NCBI GenBank assembly: GCA_012840245.1 | Contig: DULR01000094.1 | Location: 1 to 45,487, forward strand | Reading direction: 5' to 3' | Source of the DNA: Clostridiaceae bacterium | GTDB lineage: Bacteria; Bacillota; Clostridia; DSM-8532 | DNA length: 45,487 nt | Shown: positions 16,382-26,142 of the stretch, piece by piece | Numbering within the stretch: position 1 is the first letter of the stretch | Layout: every line of letters begins with the position of its first letter | Notes under the pieces: generated by a model | What the model saw: the letters and a program-made list of their open reading frames with translations, nothing else | What the model was told of the DNA's origin: nothing | Database searches by the model: none | Position numbers and translations under genes: made by a program

Positions 16382-17470
16382 ATGACTGTTCGCAGGTTCC
16401 CGTTGATAGCCATATTGTTGCTCTCCGTTACGCTTGTACTTTCCGGTTGCACTTCTGCTGAAACCAACGACTTATCCGATCCTGACAACCTGACTCAGTG
16501 GGGATTTTCTGAACACTCAACAGACAAAAAAATCACCATCGGTCTTGCCCTTGGAACACTGAAGGAAGAAAGATGGGCCAATGAAAGAATGTTTTTCGAG
16601 GAAGAAGCAAAGAAAAAAGGCGCGCTGGTGATAACAGAAGATGCCAATATGGATGAGGAAAGGCAAAAAGAACAGATCAGAAGCCTGATAGAAAAGCAGG
16701 TGGATGTCCTCGTCATTGTGGCGGTAAACGAAAAAACAGCGGCCGAAAGTGTCGCCGAAGCAAAAAAAGCCGGTATCCCGGTTCTTGCTTATTCACGTAT
16801 GATACAGAATGCCGACCTGGATGCTTTTATAGGATTTGATGCAGTAAAAATAGGTGAGACTCTTGCTAAAGCAGCAACAGAAAATGTTCCGAAGGGAAAT
16901 TACATGATAATAAACGGTGCCCCCATCGATAACAATGCAAAGCAGCAGAAAATAGGATATAACAATATTCTGGGAACGCTTGCAGACAGGGGCGATATCT
17001 CCATAATATGTGAAGGCTGGTGTGAAAACTGGTCGCCTGAAAAGGCATATGAATTGACAAAGGCAGCGCTGGACGACAACGGAAGCAGGATCGATGCAAT
17101 CATCGCATCCAACGACGGAATGGCGGGAGGCGCTATACGAGCTCTTGAAGAATATGGTCTGGAAGGCAGTGTTTTCGTCACCGGTACCGACGGTGAGCTG
17201 GCTGCTCTGAGAAGGATAGCAAAAGGCACACAATCTGTGACGCTTCTTTTCCCGCAGAAGGAATTCGCCGAGGAAGGGGCACGGGCTGCCATAAGCCTTG
17301 CCAACAAAATGATCCCTGCCGACGCTACAGGGAAAACCAATAACGGATTTGGCGATATCCCCACGATATTTGCAAGATTCGTTCTGGTTACCAGGGACAA
17401 CATAGACAAAGTCATATCGGAACAGGGCCTGTACAATCGTGAAGAAATATATCAGGAACCCGGCAAATAA
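16382..17470 (+). CDS. Xylose-binding-protein-like lipoprotein, probable sugar sensor
   Basis: This 362-residue lipoprotein has a lipobox LSGC with Cys23 lipidated. It belongs to the periplasmic-binding-protein type I fold (RbsB/XylF group). Segments resembling D-xylose-binding proteins are VLAYSRMIQNADLDAFIGFD, the NGAPIDNNA stretch, IASNDGMAGGAIRAL and a TGTDGELAALRRI segment. It is followed 20 bases later by a YesM-type kinase and a YesN-type regulator rather than by transporter genes. By analogy with the XylFII-LytS-YesN type three-component systems of clostridia, it probably presents bound sugar to the kinase rather than to a permease. Ligand and mechanism are inferred. ATG 16382 follows a GTGAGG site. 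Confidence 0.9.
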   Translation: MTVRRFPLIAILLLSVTLVLSGCTSAETNDLSDPDNLTQWGFSEHSTDKKITIGLALGTLKEERWANERMFFEEEAKKKGALVITEDANMDEERQKEQIRSLIEKQVDVLVIVAVNEKTAAESVAEAKKAGIPVLAYSRMIQNADLDAFIGFDAVKIGETLAKAATENVPKGNYMIINGAPIDNNAKQQKIGYNNILGTLADRGDISIICEGWCENWSPEKAYELTKAALDDNGSRIDAIIASNDGMAGGAIRALEEYGLEGSVFVTGTDGELAALRRIAKGTQSVTLLFPQKEFAEEGARAAISLANKMIPADATGKTNNGFGDIPTIFARFVLVTRDNIDKVISEQGLYNREEIYQEPGK

Positions 17471-17490
17471 TCATTATTTCAGAGGTAATG

Positions 17491-19326
17491 ATGAAAAAAC
17501 CGACTACACCCATAAAGCAGCCATTTGAAAAAATAAAAGTCCTGATAATGAACCAGGGCATAAGATTCAGGCTTGGGCTTTTTTTTCTGCTTGTATCATT
17601 GCTCCCTCTCCTGGCTCTCGGTTTTTTCTCCTACTATAAGTCTTCCAGCACAATAAAGGAAGTCACAACCCGCTATTCGAGCGAAATAATCAATGAGATC
17701 TACAACAACCTGATGCTTAAGTTCGATAATATAAACAATATCGGAAAGGTCCTTCTCAACAGCAATACGGTCAAGGAGATACTCTCCCGGCGCGGGAGCG
17801 ATGCCGACAGTTATTTCAGCCAGGATAATGATAAGATGGAGCTTTTGCTTGAAACCATCAGAGACAGCAATGAAAACATACGAAGCACCTATATCCTATC
17901 CCATATGAACGACAATATATTTGCCGTAGGCGATATCACTGAAGAACGGGGCCTTGTTTTCCTCAATGAACAGTACCGCAGGAATTACAAGTCCTCAGCC
18001 TTATATCAGGAAACCATAGATTCGGAAAGCAATTACATCTGGTGGCCTACACAGTACGTGCTGGGCAATCCTGTTTTCATACTATCTGAAAAGCTGCGCG
18101 ACCATGACGATACTGTCCTGGGTGTACTTGTGATCCATGTTGGCGTTGAAATCATGGACGAAATATATAACAGCATCAAAACCAACCACAATTCTCTGAT
18201 GTATTTGATGGACGGCAGCGGCAGGATCCTCTTTCACCCCGATAAAAACATTATAGGCCAGCATTTCGTAAACAAGGATATTATAGAAACAATACAGATG
18301 TCTCAGGAAGGCAGCTTCATACATAAGGAAAAGGGCAAGGAAATGTTTGTCGTATTCAATACCTTTCCGGTTACCCAATGGAAGTTCATTGTGGTCACAG
18401 CCTACAATCAGCTGATATCCGATTCTGTCAGGATCCGTGATATGACTCTGCTCATTTCCGCCGCCTGCATCTTTTTTATACTGCTGGCATCGCTGGTTCT
18501 GACCAGGAGCATGGCCAAACCCCTATACAAGCTCATGGAACTGATGGAAAAAGGAGCCCGGGGAGATATCAAGGTACGATTCAATGTCAGGTACAATGAT
18601 GAAATCGGACAGTTGGGCAACTCCTTCAACATGATGATGGCAAATATAGAGCAGCTGATCCAGCTTGCAGAAACAGAGAGCAGGCAGCGGGTCGAAGCCG
18701 AGATCAAATCCATGGAAGCCCATATAAATCCGCACTTTTTATACAATACTCTGGCCTCGATATACTGGAGCGCCATGGCTAAGGGAAACCATGAGATCGG
18801 CAAAATGGCCGCTTCACTTTCGAGATTTTTCAAGCTCGGACTAAATAAGGGTAAGGAATACACAACCGTCAAAAAAGAGGTCGAGCATGTCAAGGAATAT
18901 CTGACAATTCAAAAGATGCTCTATAAAAACCTCTTTGACTATGAGATAAATGTTGATCAGGAGATCCTGAACCATAAAACCATAAAGCTTATCCTCCAGC
19001 CTTTGGCCGAAAACTCCATAGTGCACGGGTTCGGTAATATGACCGGGGACGGGTTCATCAGGGTCGATGTTTTCAGGCGGGACGATCGCATAGTGTTCAG
19101 GGTGACCGACAATGGAGCGGGAATAAAAGGCTTCGGACAGAAAAGCACTGATGACATCATAGGCTGCGGTTATGGCCTGAAAAACATTCGAGAGCGCCTG
19201 CGCCTTTATTTCAATAACGACTATACCATTGAGTGCAGCAGTTCCGATACAGAAACGACTTTCGAAGTTACCATTCCGGCGATAAAGGAGGCCGAAAAAT
19301 ATGTACAAGCTCCTGATAATAGATGA
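17491..19326 (+). CDS. YesM-type sensor histidine kinase (Cache-HAMP-His_kinase)
   Basis: This membrane kinase is about 611 residues long. A first membrane segment (about 29-50) and a second (about 320-339) enclose a 270-residue extracellular domain of the double-Cache type. A HAMP region (about 340-392) leads to the His_kinase box INPHFLYNTL (phospho-accepting His near residue 416) and a HATPase domain with LILQPLAENSIVHGF and DNGAGI motifs. This is the YesM/LytS class that pairs with AraC-type regulators. I prefer the second of two adjacent ATGs (17491), because the AGAGGT site is too close to 17488. The last 26 bases overlap the regulator gene. Confidence 0.94.
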   Translation: MKKPTTPIKQPFEKIKVLIMNQGIRFRLGLFFLLVSLLPLLALGFFSYYKSSSTIKEVTTRYSSEIINEIYNNLMLKFDNINNIGKVLLNSNTVKEILSRRGSDADSYFSQDNDKMELLLETIRDSNENIRSTYILSHMNDNIFAVGDITEERGLVFLNEQYRRNYKSSALYQETIDSESNYIWWPTQYVLGNPVFILSEKLRDHDDTVLGVLVIHVGVEIMDEIYNSIKTNHNSLMYLMDGSGRILFHPDKNIIGQHFVNKDIIETIQMSQEGSFIHKEKGKEMFVVFNTFPVTQWKFIVVTAYNQLISDSVRIRDMTLLISAACIFFILLASLVLTRSMAKPLYKLMELMEKGARGDIKVRFNVRYNDEIGQLGNSFNMMMANIEQLIQLAETESRQRVEAEIKSMEAHINPHFLYNTLASIYWSAMAKGNHEIGKMAASLSRFFKLGLNKGKEYTTVKKEVEHVKEYLTIQKMLYKNLFDYEINVDQEILNHKTIKLILQPLAENSIVHGFGNMTGDGFIRVDVFRRDDRIVFRVTDNGAGIKGFGQKSTDDIIGCGYGLKNIRERLRLYFNNDYTIECSSSDTETTFEVTIPAIKEAEKYVQAPDNR

Positions 19327-20920
19327 CGACGAGCTTATTCGCGAAGGTATAAAAAACGCCATCGAATGGGACCAGCAAGGTATTTCCGAAGTAAAAACAG
19401 CCGACAACGGAGAATCGGGCTGGCAGATTTTTCAGGAATTCGAACCAGACATAATCCTGACTGATATCAGAATGCCCGTTATGGACGGCATAGATCTGCT
19501 GAAAAGGATCAGACAAGTCCGGAAAAATGCAAAAGTAATAATCCTGAGCGGCTATGATGATTTCAGCTATGCCCAGACGGCTGTAAAAGAAGGTGCCTTC
19601 GATTACCTGCTTAAAACCGCCGATATAGATGAACTGCTCAATGTTATAAGTAAAGCGAAGGCTGAACTGGACAGAGAAAAGCATGAAGCTGAAACATACA
19701 GGAAGCTTAAGGAGCAGCTCAATATGAGCCTTCCTCTCCTGAAATACAGATATCTGAACGAACTGATATATGGCTGTACCGATATAAACCAGCTTATAAA
19801 ACGAATGGAGTTCGTTGACATACATATAAAGAGCGACTGTTTCATGGTCGCAGTACTGGTCATCGACGACTTCGATCTGCGGTTGGATGAGATAACCGAA
19901 GAGGAACGCCTGCTTTATAAACTCAAGATAATCAATATCATGGAGGAATACTCAAAGGATGACGGTATCTGCTTCGAAAGCAAAAATGAAGAATTTATTT
20001 ATCTTTACATGTGCAATAATGATCTGAGCATAAGGGAAAACAAAGAGATACTTTGCAGCAGGTGCGAGGAAATATGCCGAACACTGGGCAGGATCATGGA
20101 TTTCAAATTCAGTGTAGGCTTAAGCAATATCGGTTACGGACTGGATTCTGTGAGAAATTGCTTTTCGGAAGCGAAAAAAGCACTGGATCACAGACTCTTT
20201 TATGTTGACAGCATTGTAGACATTCAGGATATAAACCCTTACACATCTGCCAGCTTCAATCTGGACTTTGAAACTGAGAACAGGCTGATATCGGCCCTGC
20301 GGGTCGGAAACAAAAATGAAGCTCTGGGCATTATTGAGGATATATTCAGCAGGATGCGCCATAACAGAAATCTTGAAATAGGCAACTTCCATCAGGTGTG
20401 CATCGAGCTTCTGAGCATAGCATCACGAGTTTTATGCGAATTCGATGCCGGGATGGATAATGTGTTCGGCAAGGATTTCCTGTACTTTGAAGAGATAAGG
20501 AAATATAAAAGCTCTGAGGACGCCATAAAATGGATGGTCGATATCTTCAACACCCTGCTGAATTACATACTCAATACCAAAATACTCAAGGCAAAAAAAA
20601 TAGTTGAAACTGTCAAGCGGTATATCGACGAGCATTATAATGAAAACCTCTCACTTAACATGCTCGCCGACATGGTGCATATAAGCCCGAACTACTTCAG
20701 CTATCTGTTCAGCAATACTGTTGGGCAGAGCTTTATGGAGTATGTGATGACAAAAAGGATCGAAAAGGCAAAGCAATTGCTGGGGGATACCGATTCCAGG
20801 GCATGCGAAGTCGGCGAAAAGGTTGGGTATGATAACCCGAATTATTTCAGCCGCATATTCAAAAAATACACCGGTCTGTCCCCTTCACAGTATAAAGAGA
20901 GTTTAAAATCGAACGAATAG
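19301..20920 (+). CDS. YesN-type response regulator with AraC DNA-binding domain
   Basis: This 539-residue cytoplasmic regulator starts with a receiver domain, in which Asp55 in ILTDIRMP is the phosphorylation site and DDD at 8-10 supplies the acidic pocket. A central region of about 300 residues, typical of YesN proteins, follows. The protein ends in an AraC/XylS double helix-turn-helix (about 435-535), ending GYDNPNYFSRIFKKYTGLSP. An AAGGAGG site lies 9 bases before ATG 19301, inside the kinase gene, so the pair is translationally coupled. Its likely target is the divergent importer operon. A terminator follows the gene. Confidence 0.95.
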   Translation: MYKLLIIDDDELIREGIKNAIEWDQQGISEVKTADNGESGWQIFQEFEPDIILTDIRMPVMDGIDLLKRIRQVRKNAKVIILSGYDDFSYAQTAVKEGAFDYLLKTADIDELLNVISKAKAELDREKHEAETYRKLKEQLNMSLPLLKYRYLNELIYGCTDINQLIKRMEFVDIHIKSDCFMVAVLVIDDFDLRLDEITEEERLLYKLKIINIMEEYSKDDGICFESKNEEFIYLYMCNNDLSIRENKEILCSRCEEICRTLGRIMDFKFSVGLSNIGYGLDSVRNCFSEAKKALDHRLFYVDSIVDIQDINPYTSASFNLDFETENRLISALRVGNKNEALGIIEDIFSRMRHNRNLEIGNFHQVCIELLSIASRVLCEFDAGMDNVFGKDFLYFEEIRKYKSSEDAIKWMVDIFNTLLNYILNTKILKAKKIVETVKRYIDEHYNENLSLNMLADMVHISPNYFSYLFSNTVGQSFMEYVMTKRIEKAKQLLGDTDSRACEVGEKVGYDNPNYFSRIFKKYTGLSPSQYKESLKSNE

Positions 20921-20944
20921 TTGAAAAGAAAGCAAAAAGGAAAC

Positions 20945-20976
20945 CAAAAAGCCCATCTTCTCAGATGAGCTTTTTT
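20945..20976 (+). terminator. Rho-independent terminator of the sensor operon
   Basis: A hairpin of the arms around 20947-20958 and 20963-20973 (AAAGC-CATCT pairing with AGATG-AGCTTT, with one mismatch) is followed by a run of six T. It lies 25 bases after the response regulator stop. Confidence 0.75.
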
Positions 20977-21020
20977 GCAAAAACTATTATTTATTTCAGA
21001 TCAAATATCAAGCAGATTTG

Positions 21021-21125
21021 AAGATTCTTCAGTCGCTTTGCTCCCTCAGAATGACAGTGAAGGTTCGCTAAGAATATCAATGCAGCGTCGCTCAGAATGA
21101 CAATAAAAATTTGCTCAAAATGACC
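21021..21125. repeat. ATTCTGA-type interspersed repeat, degenerate half copies
   Basis: Three successive degraded copies of the half-unit GCTCAGAATGAC end at about 21055, 21101 and 21124. The first is preceded by AGATTCTTCAGTCGC. The unit matches the inverted repeats at 28295 and 36041. It sits between the convergent regulator and pnp genes. Confidence 0.65.
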
Positions 21126-21138
21126 TTAAAGGTCTTTA

Positions 21139-23241
21139 TCATGAAGGTATCTCAGCCAGGGCATCCTTTCTTGAGAGGTTTATACGGCCCTGCTTATCGA
21201 CTTCCATGACCTTGACGAGGATCTCATCTCCGACATTGACCACGTCTTCAACCTTATTCACACGTTTGGTGTCGAGCTTGGATATATGGACAAGCCCCTC
21301 TTTTCCAGGCAGGAACTCCACGAATGCACCGAACTGCATTATACGGGTGACTTTTCCAGTGAAGATCTCCCCAATCGGAATATTGCCGGTTATTCCTTCT
21401 ATTATTCTTATGGCTTTCATGCCTGCTTCTTCATCAGCAGTAGCCACGTAAACCGAACCGTCTTCCTCGATATCGATCTTGACGCCGGTTTCAGCTATGA
21501 TTTTATTTATTACTTTTCCTCCCGGGCCAATAACCTCACGGATCTTGTCAACATCAACCTTGGTCTGGAATATCTTCGGAGCATGTGGTGAAAGAGATTC
21601 TCTGGGTTTTGATATAACCGGCAGCATGCATTCGTCAAGTATCTGAATGCGGCCTTTTCTGGTTATCTCAAAGGCCTGGCGTATAATTTCATAGGTAAGC
21701 CCTTCAACTTTGATGTCAACCTGGATCGCGGTGATACCGTTCTTGGTTCCGGCTACCTTGAAGTCCATATCGCCGAAGAAATCTTCTATCCCCTGTATAT
21801 CCATAAAGGTAATGAATCTGTCGGGGTTCTCCTCATCAACAACAAGACCTGAAGAAATACCTGCAACTGGAGCTTTTATAGGCACACCTGCATCCATCAG
21901 CGCCAGGGTGCTTGCACATACGCTTCCCTGTGATGTGGAACCGTTCGACATAAGAACCTCTGAAACCAGACGTATAGCATACGGGAACTCCTCCTCACTG
22001 GGGATCACAGGCTCAAGTGCTCTTTCAGCAAGCGCACCGTGACCGATCTCTCTTCGGCCGGGCCCTCTTGAGGGTTTTGCCTCTCCGACTGAGAAGGACG
22101 GGAAATTATAGTGATGCATATAGCGTTTTTCTTCTTCCATGAGATCTACGCCATCCAACTTCTGTCCTTCACCCAGAGGACCTAAGGTAACATTTGTAAG
22201 CACCTGGGTCTGTCCGCGTTGGAACAACGCCGAACCATGTGTTCTGGGAAGAAGTGAAACCTCAGCTGATAAAGGCCTTATCTCCATCAGTGAACGGCCA
22301 TCCACACGCTTGTGCTCATTAAGCAGCATGGACCTGACGATCTTTTTCTGGAGCTTGTAGAGAGCTTCTCCTATTTTGGTTTCCTGTTCGGGGAAAGCTT
22401 CGGCAAGCTTTTCTTTGACACTCTTGCAAACCGCTTCGACATTGTTTTCTCTGGTTTCCTTATCTGCATTTGTCAGGGCAGCCTTCATATCATCCCATGC
22501 CAGATCATAAACGGCATTCCATATTTCCTCGGGCACTTCGGCCGAAACATATTTGAATTTGGGTTTTCCTACTTCCTTAACGATGTTTTCGATAAACTCT
22601 ATCAGGCGCTTGATTTCTTCATGGCCCTGCTTTATTGCATCAAGCATGACATCCTCAGGAACCTGGTTTGCGCCGGCTTCGATCATTACGATCTTCTCCT
22701 TGTCAGCCGACAGGGTCACATACATGTCGCTTTTAGCACGCTGTTCGGCAGTCGGATTTATGACTACCTCTCCGTCGACAAGGCCCAATATTACTCCTGC
22801 TATGGGTCCGTTGAACGGGATGTCGGATATGCACAGAGCGACCGCTGTTCCTATAATAGATGCAAACTCGGGAGAATTATCCTGCTCGACAGACAATACC
22901 GTATTCACTATAACCACGTCATTTCTCAGATCCTTAGGGAATCTGGGACGCATCTGCCTGTCAATGACTCTTGATACCAAAACTGCTTTTTCGGTGGGCT
23001 TCCCTTCACGCTTGATAAATCCTCCGGGGATTTTACCGACTGAATACAGTTTCTCTTCGTAATCGACGCTCAACGGGAAAAAATCAATTCCTTCCCTTGG
23101 TTCCTTGGATGCCGTAGCACTCGACAGAACGACTGTTTCACCGTAACGAACAAGTGCAGAACCATTGGCTAACTGTGCCAACTGGCCAACCTCAACCGAA
23201 AGAGGCCGGCCGGCCACTTCAGTAGTATAGACTTTTTTCAT
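21139..23241 (-). CDS. pnp: Polyribonucleotide nucleotidyltransferase (PNPase)
   Basis: PNPase degrades RNA 3' to 5' by phosphorolysis and forms a trimeric ring. The protein shows two RNase PH-like cores, with the [12 protein letters not shown] segment in the second core. These are followed by a KH domain ([17 protein letters not shown]) and an S1 domain ([27 protein letters not shown]). I place the start at ATG 23241, giving 700 aa, because the AGGAGAT site is 6-7 bases upstream and the [20 protein letters not shown]-terminus matches the family. The open frame continues upstream to 23328 without a good site. It lies downstream of rpsO, the usual bacterial order, with a long structured spacer. 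Confidence 0.97.
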   Translation of the reverse strand: MKKVYTTEVAGRPLSVEVGQLAQLANGSALVRYGETVVLSSATASKEPREGIDFFPLSVDYEEKLYSVGKIPGGFIKREGKPTEKAVLVSRVIDRQMRPRFPKDLRNDVVIVNTVLSVEQDNSPEFASIIGTAVALCISDIPFNGPIAGVILGLVDGEVVINPTAEQRAKSDMYVTLSADKEKIVMIEAGANQVPEDVMLDAIKQGHEEIKRLIEFIENIVKEVGKPKFKYVSAEVPEEIWNAVYDLAWDDMKAALTNADKETRENNVEAVCKSVKEKLAEAFPEQETKIGEALYKLQKKIVRSMLLNEHKRVDGRSLMEIRPLSAEVSLLPRTHGSALFQRGQTQVLTNVTLGPLGEGQKLDGVDLMEEEKRYMHHYNFPSFSVGEAKPSRGPGRREIGHGALAERALEPVIPSEEEFPYAIRLVSEVLMSNGSTSQGSVCASTLALMDAGVPIKAPVAGISSGLVVDEENPDRFITFMDIQGIEDFFGDMDFKVAGTKNGITAIQVDIKVEGLTYEIIRQAFEITRKGRIQILDECMLPVISKPRESLSPHAPKIFQTKVDVDKIREVIGPGGKVINKIIAETGVKIDIEEDGSVYVATADEEAGMKAIRIIEGITGNIPIGEIFTGKVTRIMQFGAFVEFLPGKEGLVHISKLDTKRVNKVEDVVNVGDEILVKVMEVDKQGRINLSRKDALAEIPS

Positions 23242-23284
23242 GCTCTTATCTCCTTTTCTCTCTGCAGGCTTAGTTGTGAACATA

Positions 23285-23459
23285 TTTGAGTACGCTTCGG
23301 ACTTGTCCGGTTCGAAGCCTCCAGGCACATTTCGGGCTCTGCAAGGCTATATTCCGAACGAGTACGCTAGGCAGAGGCAAAAGGTCAGGGAACAAGCTCC
23401 AACGACTTGAAGCCTCTTCTCTGATCTTCTGCTGCCCATGACTAAGTCGCGTACTCAAA
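23285..23459. repeat. Structured palindromic element in the rpsO-pnp spacer
   Basis: Perfect 11-bp inverted ends TTTGAGTACGC (23285-23295) and GCGTACTCAAA (23449-23459) bound a 175-base element. The GAGTACGC word occurs again inside, near 23362. The element is not part of any supported gene. It could be a mobile palindromic repeat or a leader structure of the pnp mRNA, where RNase processing and autoregulation are known in other bacteria. Confidence 0.6.
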
Positions 23460-23545
23460 TTATATTTCCACTAAGACCTCGGTGTTATTCCCGGGTTTTA
23501 GCCGGTTACATTTTTCTAAATCTTATTTTGATCAGTTTGGCTCCA

Positions 23546-23571
23546 CCATATTAATAATGGAGCCGGGTGAT
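23546..23571 (-). promoter_or_regulatory. Hairpin after rpsO
   Basis: GGCTCCA and TGGAGCC form a 7-bp stem with a 12-base loop about 45 bases after the rpsO stop. There is no T run, so it is more likely an mRNA processing or stability structure than a terminator. The remaining spacer sequence shows nothing else. Confidence 0.4.
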
Positions 23572-23616
23572 AAAAAGGAGCGGAAATCCGCCCCACATAG
23601 TTTCAAATGGCTTGAA

Positions 23617-23880
23617 CTACTTTCTGATCTCAAGCTTTGTGATTATATCACGATATCTGTTGATATCTTTTCTGGCGAGATAATTAAGCAATCCCCTTCT
23701 TGCACCAACCATCTTTAAAAGACCACGGCGGGAATGATGATCATTCTTGTGGATCTTCAGATGCTCGGTCAGGTGATTGATCCTGTCGGTCAAAAGAGCG
23801 ATCTGAACCTCAGGGGATCCTGTGTCGCCTTCATGAGTTGCATAAGCAGCTATTATTTCTTGCTTGCTCATTCTTGCCAT
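23617..23880 (-). CDS. rpsO: 30S ribosomal protein S15
   Basis: The 87-residue protein is full-length S15, a primary binder of 16S rRNA in the small-subunit platform. The characteristic segments [20 protein letters not shown] and [19 protein letters not shown] are present. ATG 23880 has an AAGGAGAT site 8 bases away. It has its own promoter and a leader of about 85 bases, and is followed by pnp on the same strand. Confidence 0.98.
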   Translation of the reverse strand: MARMSKQEIIAAYATHEGDTGSPEVQIALLTDRINHLTEHLKIHKNDHHSRRGLLKMVGARRGLLNYLARKDINRYRDIITKLEIRK

Positions 23881-23969
23881 AAAATTAATCTCCTTTCTGT
23901 TATATTGCCGAAAGCCCAGTATTTGGCCGGAGTTTCCAAAAACCGCGCTATCGGTTCATAGACCTAAAT

Positions 23970-23998
23970 ATTCTAGCATACAACATAAATAATGTAAA
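23970..23998 (-). promoter_or_regulatory. Sigma-A type promoter of rpsO
   Basis: On the minus strand TTTACA (23993-23998) and TAGAAT (23970-23975) are separated by exactly 17 bases. The following leader holds a small AACCG/CGGTT hairpin, which may be part of S15 autoregulation as known for other S15 leaders. That role is inferred. Confidence 0.75.
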
Positions 23999-24002
23999 GG
24001 GT

Positions 24003-24563
24003 TTATCTGATTACATTCACGTTTTTCACTATATAGTTTACCCCCGATATTATCGAAAGTATAACCGCCATATACATGAACGTCATTCCGACGGGAAAGC
24101 GGGTTATAAGGGATAGGGGGAAATCCCTGATTAATATGGCTTCTATTGCGATGATCTGAACGATCGTTTTTACTTTGCCCCATTTGTCGGCTGCTATAAC
24201 AACACCGCGGCCGGCGGCTATGACCCTGAAACCAGTAATGATAAACTCTCTGGCTATTATTATGAAAACAGCCCAGACAGACAGACCGTCAGTTCTGACG
24301 AATGCTATCAGAGCCGAGATCACAAGCAGTTTATCGGCAATAGGATCCAAAAACTTGCCCAGCTCAGTCACCATATTATGCTTCCTTGCGATTTTTCCGT
24401 CAACCATATCTGTAATGGCAGCCAGTAAAAACACTGCAGCCGCTGCGTACCTGCCCCACTGATCCAGCCCCAGAAACCGGCCAAACCAGCCTGGCATCAA
24501 AAAGAACAGGAATATTGGAGTCGCAAGGATCCTCGCAAATGTTATCTTATTTGCCAAATTCAT
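24003..24563 (-). CDS. pgsA: CDP-diacylglycerol--glycerol-3-phosphate 3-phosphatidyltransferase
   Basis: PgsA makes phosphatidylglycerol phosphate, the first step to phosphatidylglycerol and cardiolipin. The 186-residue membrane protein carries the complete CDP-alcohol phosphotransferase motif DG-X2-AR-X8-G-X3-D-X3-D, from Asp55 to Asp77. Several hydrophobic segments follow. The start ATG overlaps the rimO stop by one base (TAATG), so rimO and pgsA are coupled, an arrangement common in clostridia. GxxxD spacing and length agree with PgsA rather than phosphatidylserine synthase. Confidence 0.95.
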   Translation of the reverse strand: MNLANKITFARILATPIFLFFLMPGWFGRFLGLDQWGRYAAAAVFLLAAITDMVDGKIARKHNMVTELGKFLDPIADKLLVISALIAFVRTDGLSVWAVFIIIAREFIITGFRVIAAGRGVVIAADKWGKVKTIVQIIAIEAILIRDFPLSLITRFPVGMTFMYMAVILSIISGVNYIVKNVNVIR

Positions 24564-25924
24564 TATTGTTCACCGTTCCTACCGATTGTCTGAGCTTCGC
24601 CCACCAAATCATAGCCATCGGGACAAAGAATTTTTACCGGTACCAATGCACCGGTTTCCAAAGGTTCAGGAGAGGTAAAATAGATTACCGGATCTATATC
24701 AGGGGTTTCGGCATATGTTCTTCCGACATAAAAAATGCCATCCTCTGCCACTCCATCGACAATTGTATCATATATTCTGCCTGTACGTGTACTATTATAT
24801 TTTTCTACATTCTCTTTCTGAAGCTCCATCAGCTTGTTGCGGCGGGCTTCCCTGATCTTCTTCGGTATCTGGCCCTTCATTTTATATGCAGGAGTGCCTT
24901 CCTCCCTTGAATAGGCGAACACCCCCAGATGCTCGAATCTGCTTTCCTTCACAAAATCATACAATTCATTGAAGTCTTCCTCTGTTTCACCGGGAAAACC
25001 TGTTATCAGCGAAGTTCTCAGCACAACTCCGGGAATTTCGTGTCTGATTTTTTCCAGCAGCCTGATTATATATTCCCTGTTCCCGCGTCTGCCCATAGCT
25101 TTCAGGATTCTGTCGGAGATATGCTGAATGGGGATATCCAGATATTTTACAAGCTTTTCGTTGTTTTTCATCTCATTTATCAGATCGTCGTCGATCAGCT
25201 CAGGATAACAGTATAAAAGCCTTATGCGCTCGATTCCCTCAACTTTGCTCAACTCTCTTACCAGCGGGACAAGTCTTTTTTCGCCATAGATATCAGTCCC
25301 GTAGCGTGTCACATCCTGGGCTATGAGTATTATTTCCTTTTTGCCCTTATTAGCCAGCATTCCCGCTTCTCTCACGATATTTTCAACGGACCGGCTTCTG
25401 AATTCCCCCCTCAGACTGGGGATAATGCAGTATGTGCACCGATTGTCACAGCCTTCGGCAATCTTAATATATCCATAGGGTTTATTATCTGTTACATTTC
25501 TGGTCAGTTCAAGATAGTCCACAGTATTGGGTATCCGGGCATGGATCTCTTTCTGAAGACCGCTGCCGTTCAGCCTCTTGCTGAGAATATCGGGGATCTG
25601 GTCTATGCTGCCCGTTCCGACGACCACATCTACCTCGGGAATTTCCTTAAAGATTTCATCCTTATACCTTTCGGCCAGACAGCCCGTCACCATGAGGACC
25701 TTCAGACTGCCCTCATCCTTGTATCGGGCGGCTTCAAGTATGTTTATCACAGCCTCTTCCTTTGCGTCGCCAATAAAAGAACAGGTGTTGACTATAATAG
25801 CTTCCGCAGATATTAGCGTGGGTGTGACCTCAAACCCCGCATCTTCCAGGGAGCCTGCCATTATTTCGCTGTCTACAAGGTTTTTCGGGCATCCTAAAGT
25901 AATAATGCCGACCTTTTTCTTCAA
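24563..25924 (-). CDS. rimO: Ribosomal protein S12 methylthiotransferase RimO
   Basis: RimO is a radical SAM enzyme with two [4Fe-4S] clusters that adds a methylthio group to an aspartate of ribosomal protein S12. The N-terminal UPF0004 domain begins VGIITLGCPKNLVDSE. The radical SAM motif reads CDNRCTYC, and a C-terminal TRAM domain follows. I choose TTG 25924 (453 aa) as the start because an AGGAGG lies 9 bases upstream. An in-frame TTG at 25942 would contain this ribosome binding site within the coding sequence. The segment LGCPKN separates RimO from the related tRNA enzyme MiaB. Confidence 0.96.
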   Translation of the reverse strand: MKKKVGIITLGCPKNLVDSEIMAGSLEDAGFEVTPTLISAEAIIVNTCSFIGDAKEEAVINILEAARYKDEGSLKVLMVTGCLAERYKDEIFKEIPEVDVVVGTGSIDQIPDILSKRLNGSGLQKEIHARIPNTVDYLELTRNVTDNKPYGYIKIAEGCDNRCTYCIIPSLRGEFRSRSVENIVREAGMLANKGKKEIILIAQDVTRYGTDIYGEKRLVPLVRELSKVEGIERIRLLYCYPELIDDDLINEMKNNEKLVKYLDIPIQHISDRILKAMGRRGNREYIIRLLEKIRHEIPGVVLRTSLITGFPGETEEDFNELYDFVKESRFEHLGVFAYSREEGTPAYKMKGQIPKKIREARRNKLMELQKENVEKYNSTRTGRIYDTIVDGVAEDGIFYVGRTYAETPDIDPVIYFTSPEPLETGALVPVKILCPDGYDLVGEAQTIGRNGEQ

Positions 25925-26049
25925 ATCGATTGTCCTCCTCAAATGTCAAAATTGCTTATTGAATATACATAAGCTTTTAACAGCTTTTTATAAGTTGTAT
26001 TCATAATATAGCACAATCGGGCGGGCAATGCACTCCCCTGTTTATGATC

Positions 26050-26090
26050 TGACAAAAAGCGGGAGATCATAATCCCCCGCTTTTGTCATA
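26050..26090 (-). terminator. Terminator downstream of serA
   Basis: GACAAAAAGCGGG and CCCGCTTTTGTC pair around a loop of about 12 bases. The arms include T and A runs, and the hairpin lies about 55 bases after the serA stop. It separates serA from rimO. Confidence 0.8.
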
Positions 26091-26142
26091 AAAATTGATG
26101 GTTAAGAGCATTTATATTATGCCCATATTGAAACTATCTAAG

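Noticed and set aside
21139-23328. Longer pnp start at 23328
   Set aside because: The extra 29 residues have no family match, and the clear ribosome binding site points to ATG 23241.
23270-23458. 62-codon minus-strand ORF in the rpsO-pnp spacer
   Set aside because: It coincides with the inverted-repeat element, has no ribosome binding site and has no recognisable product.
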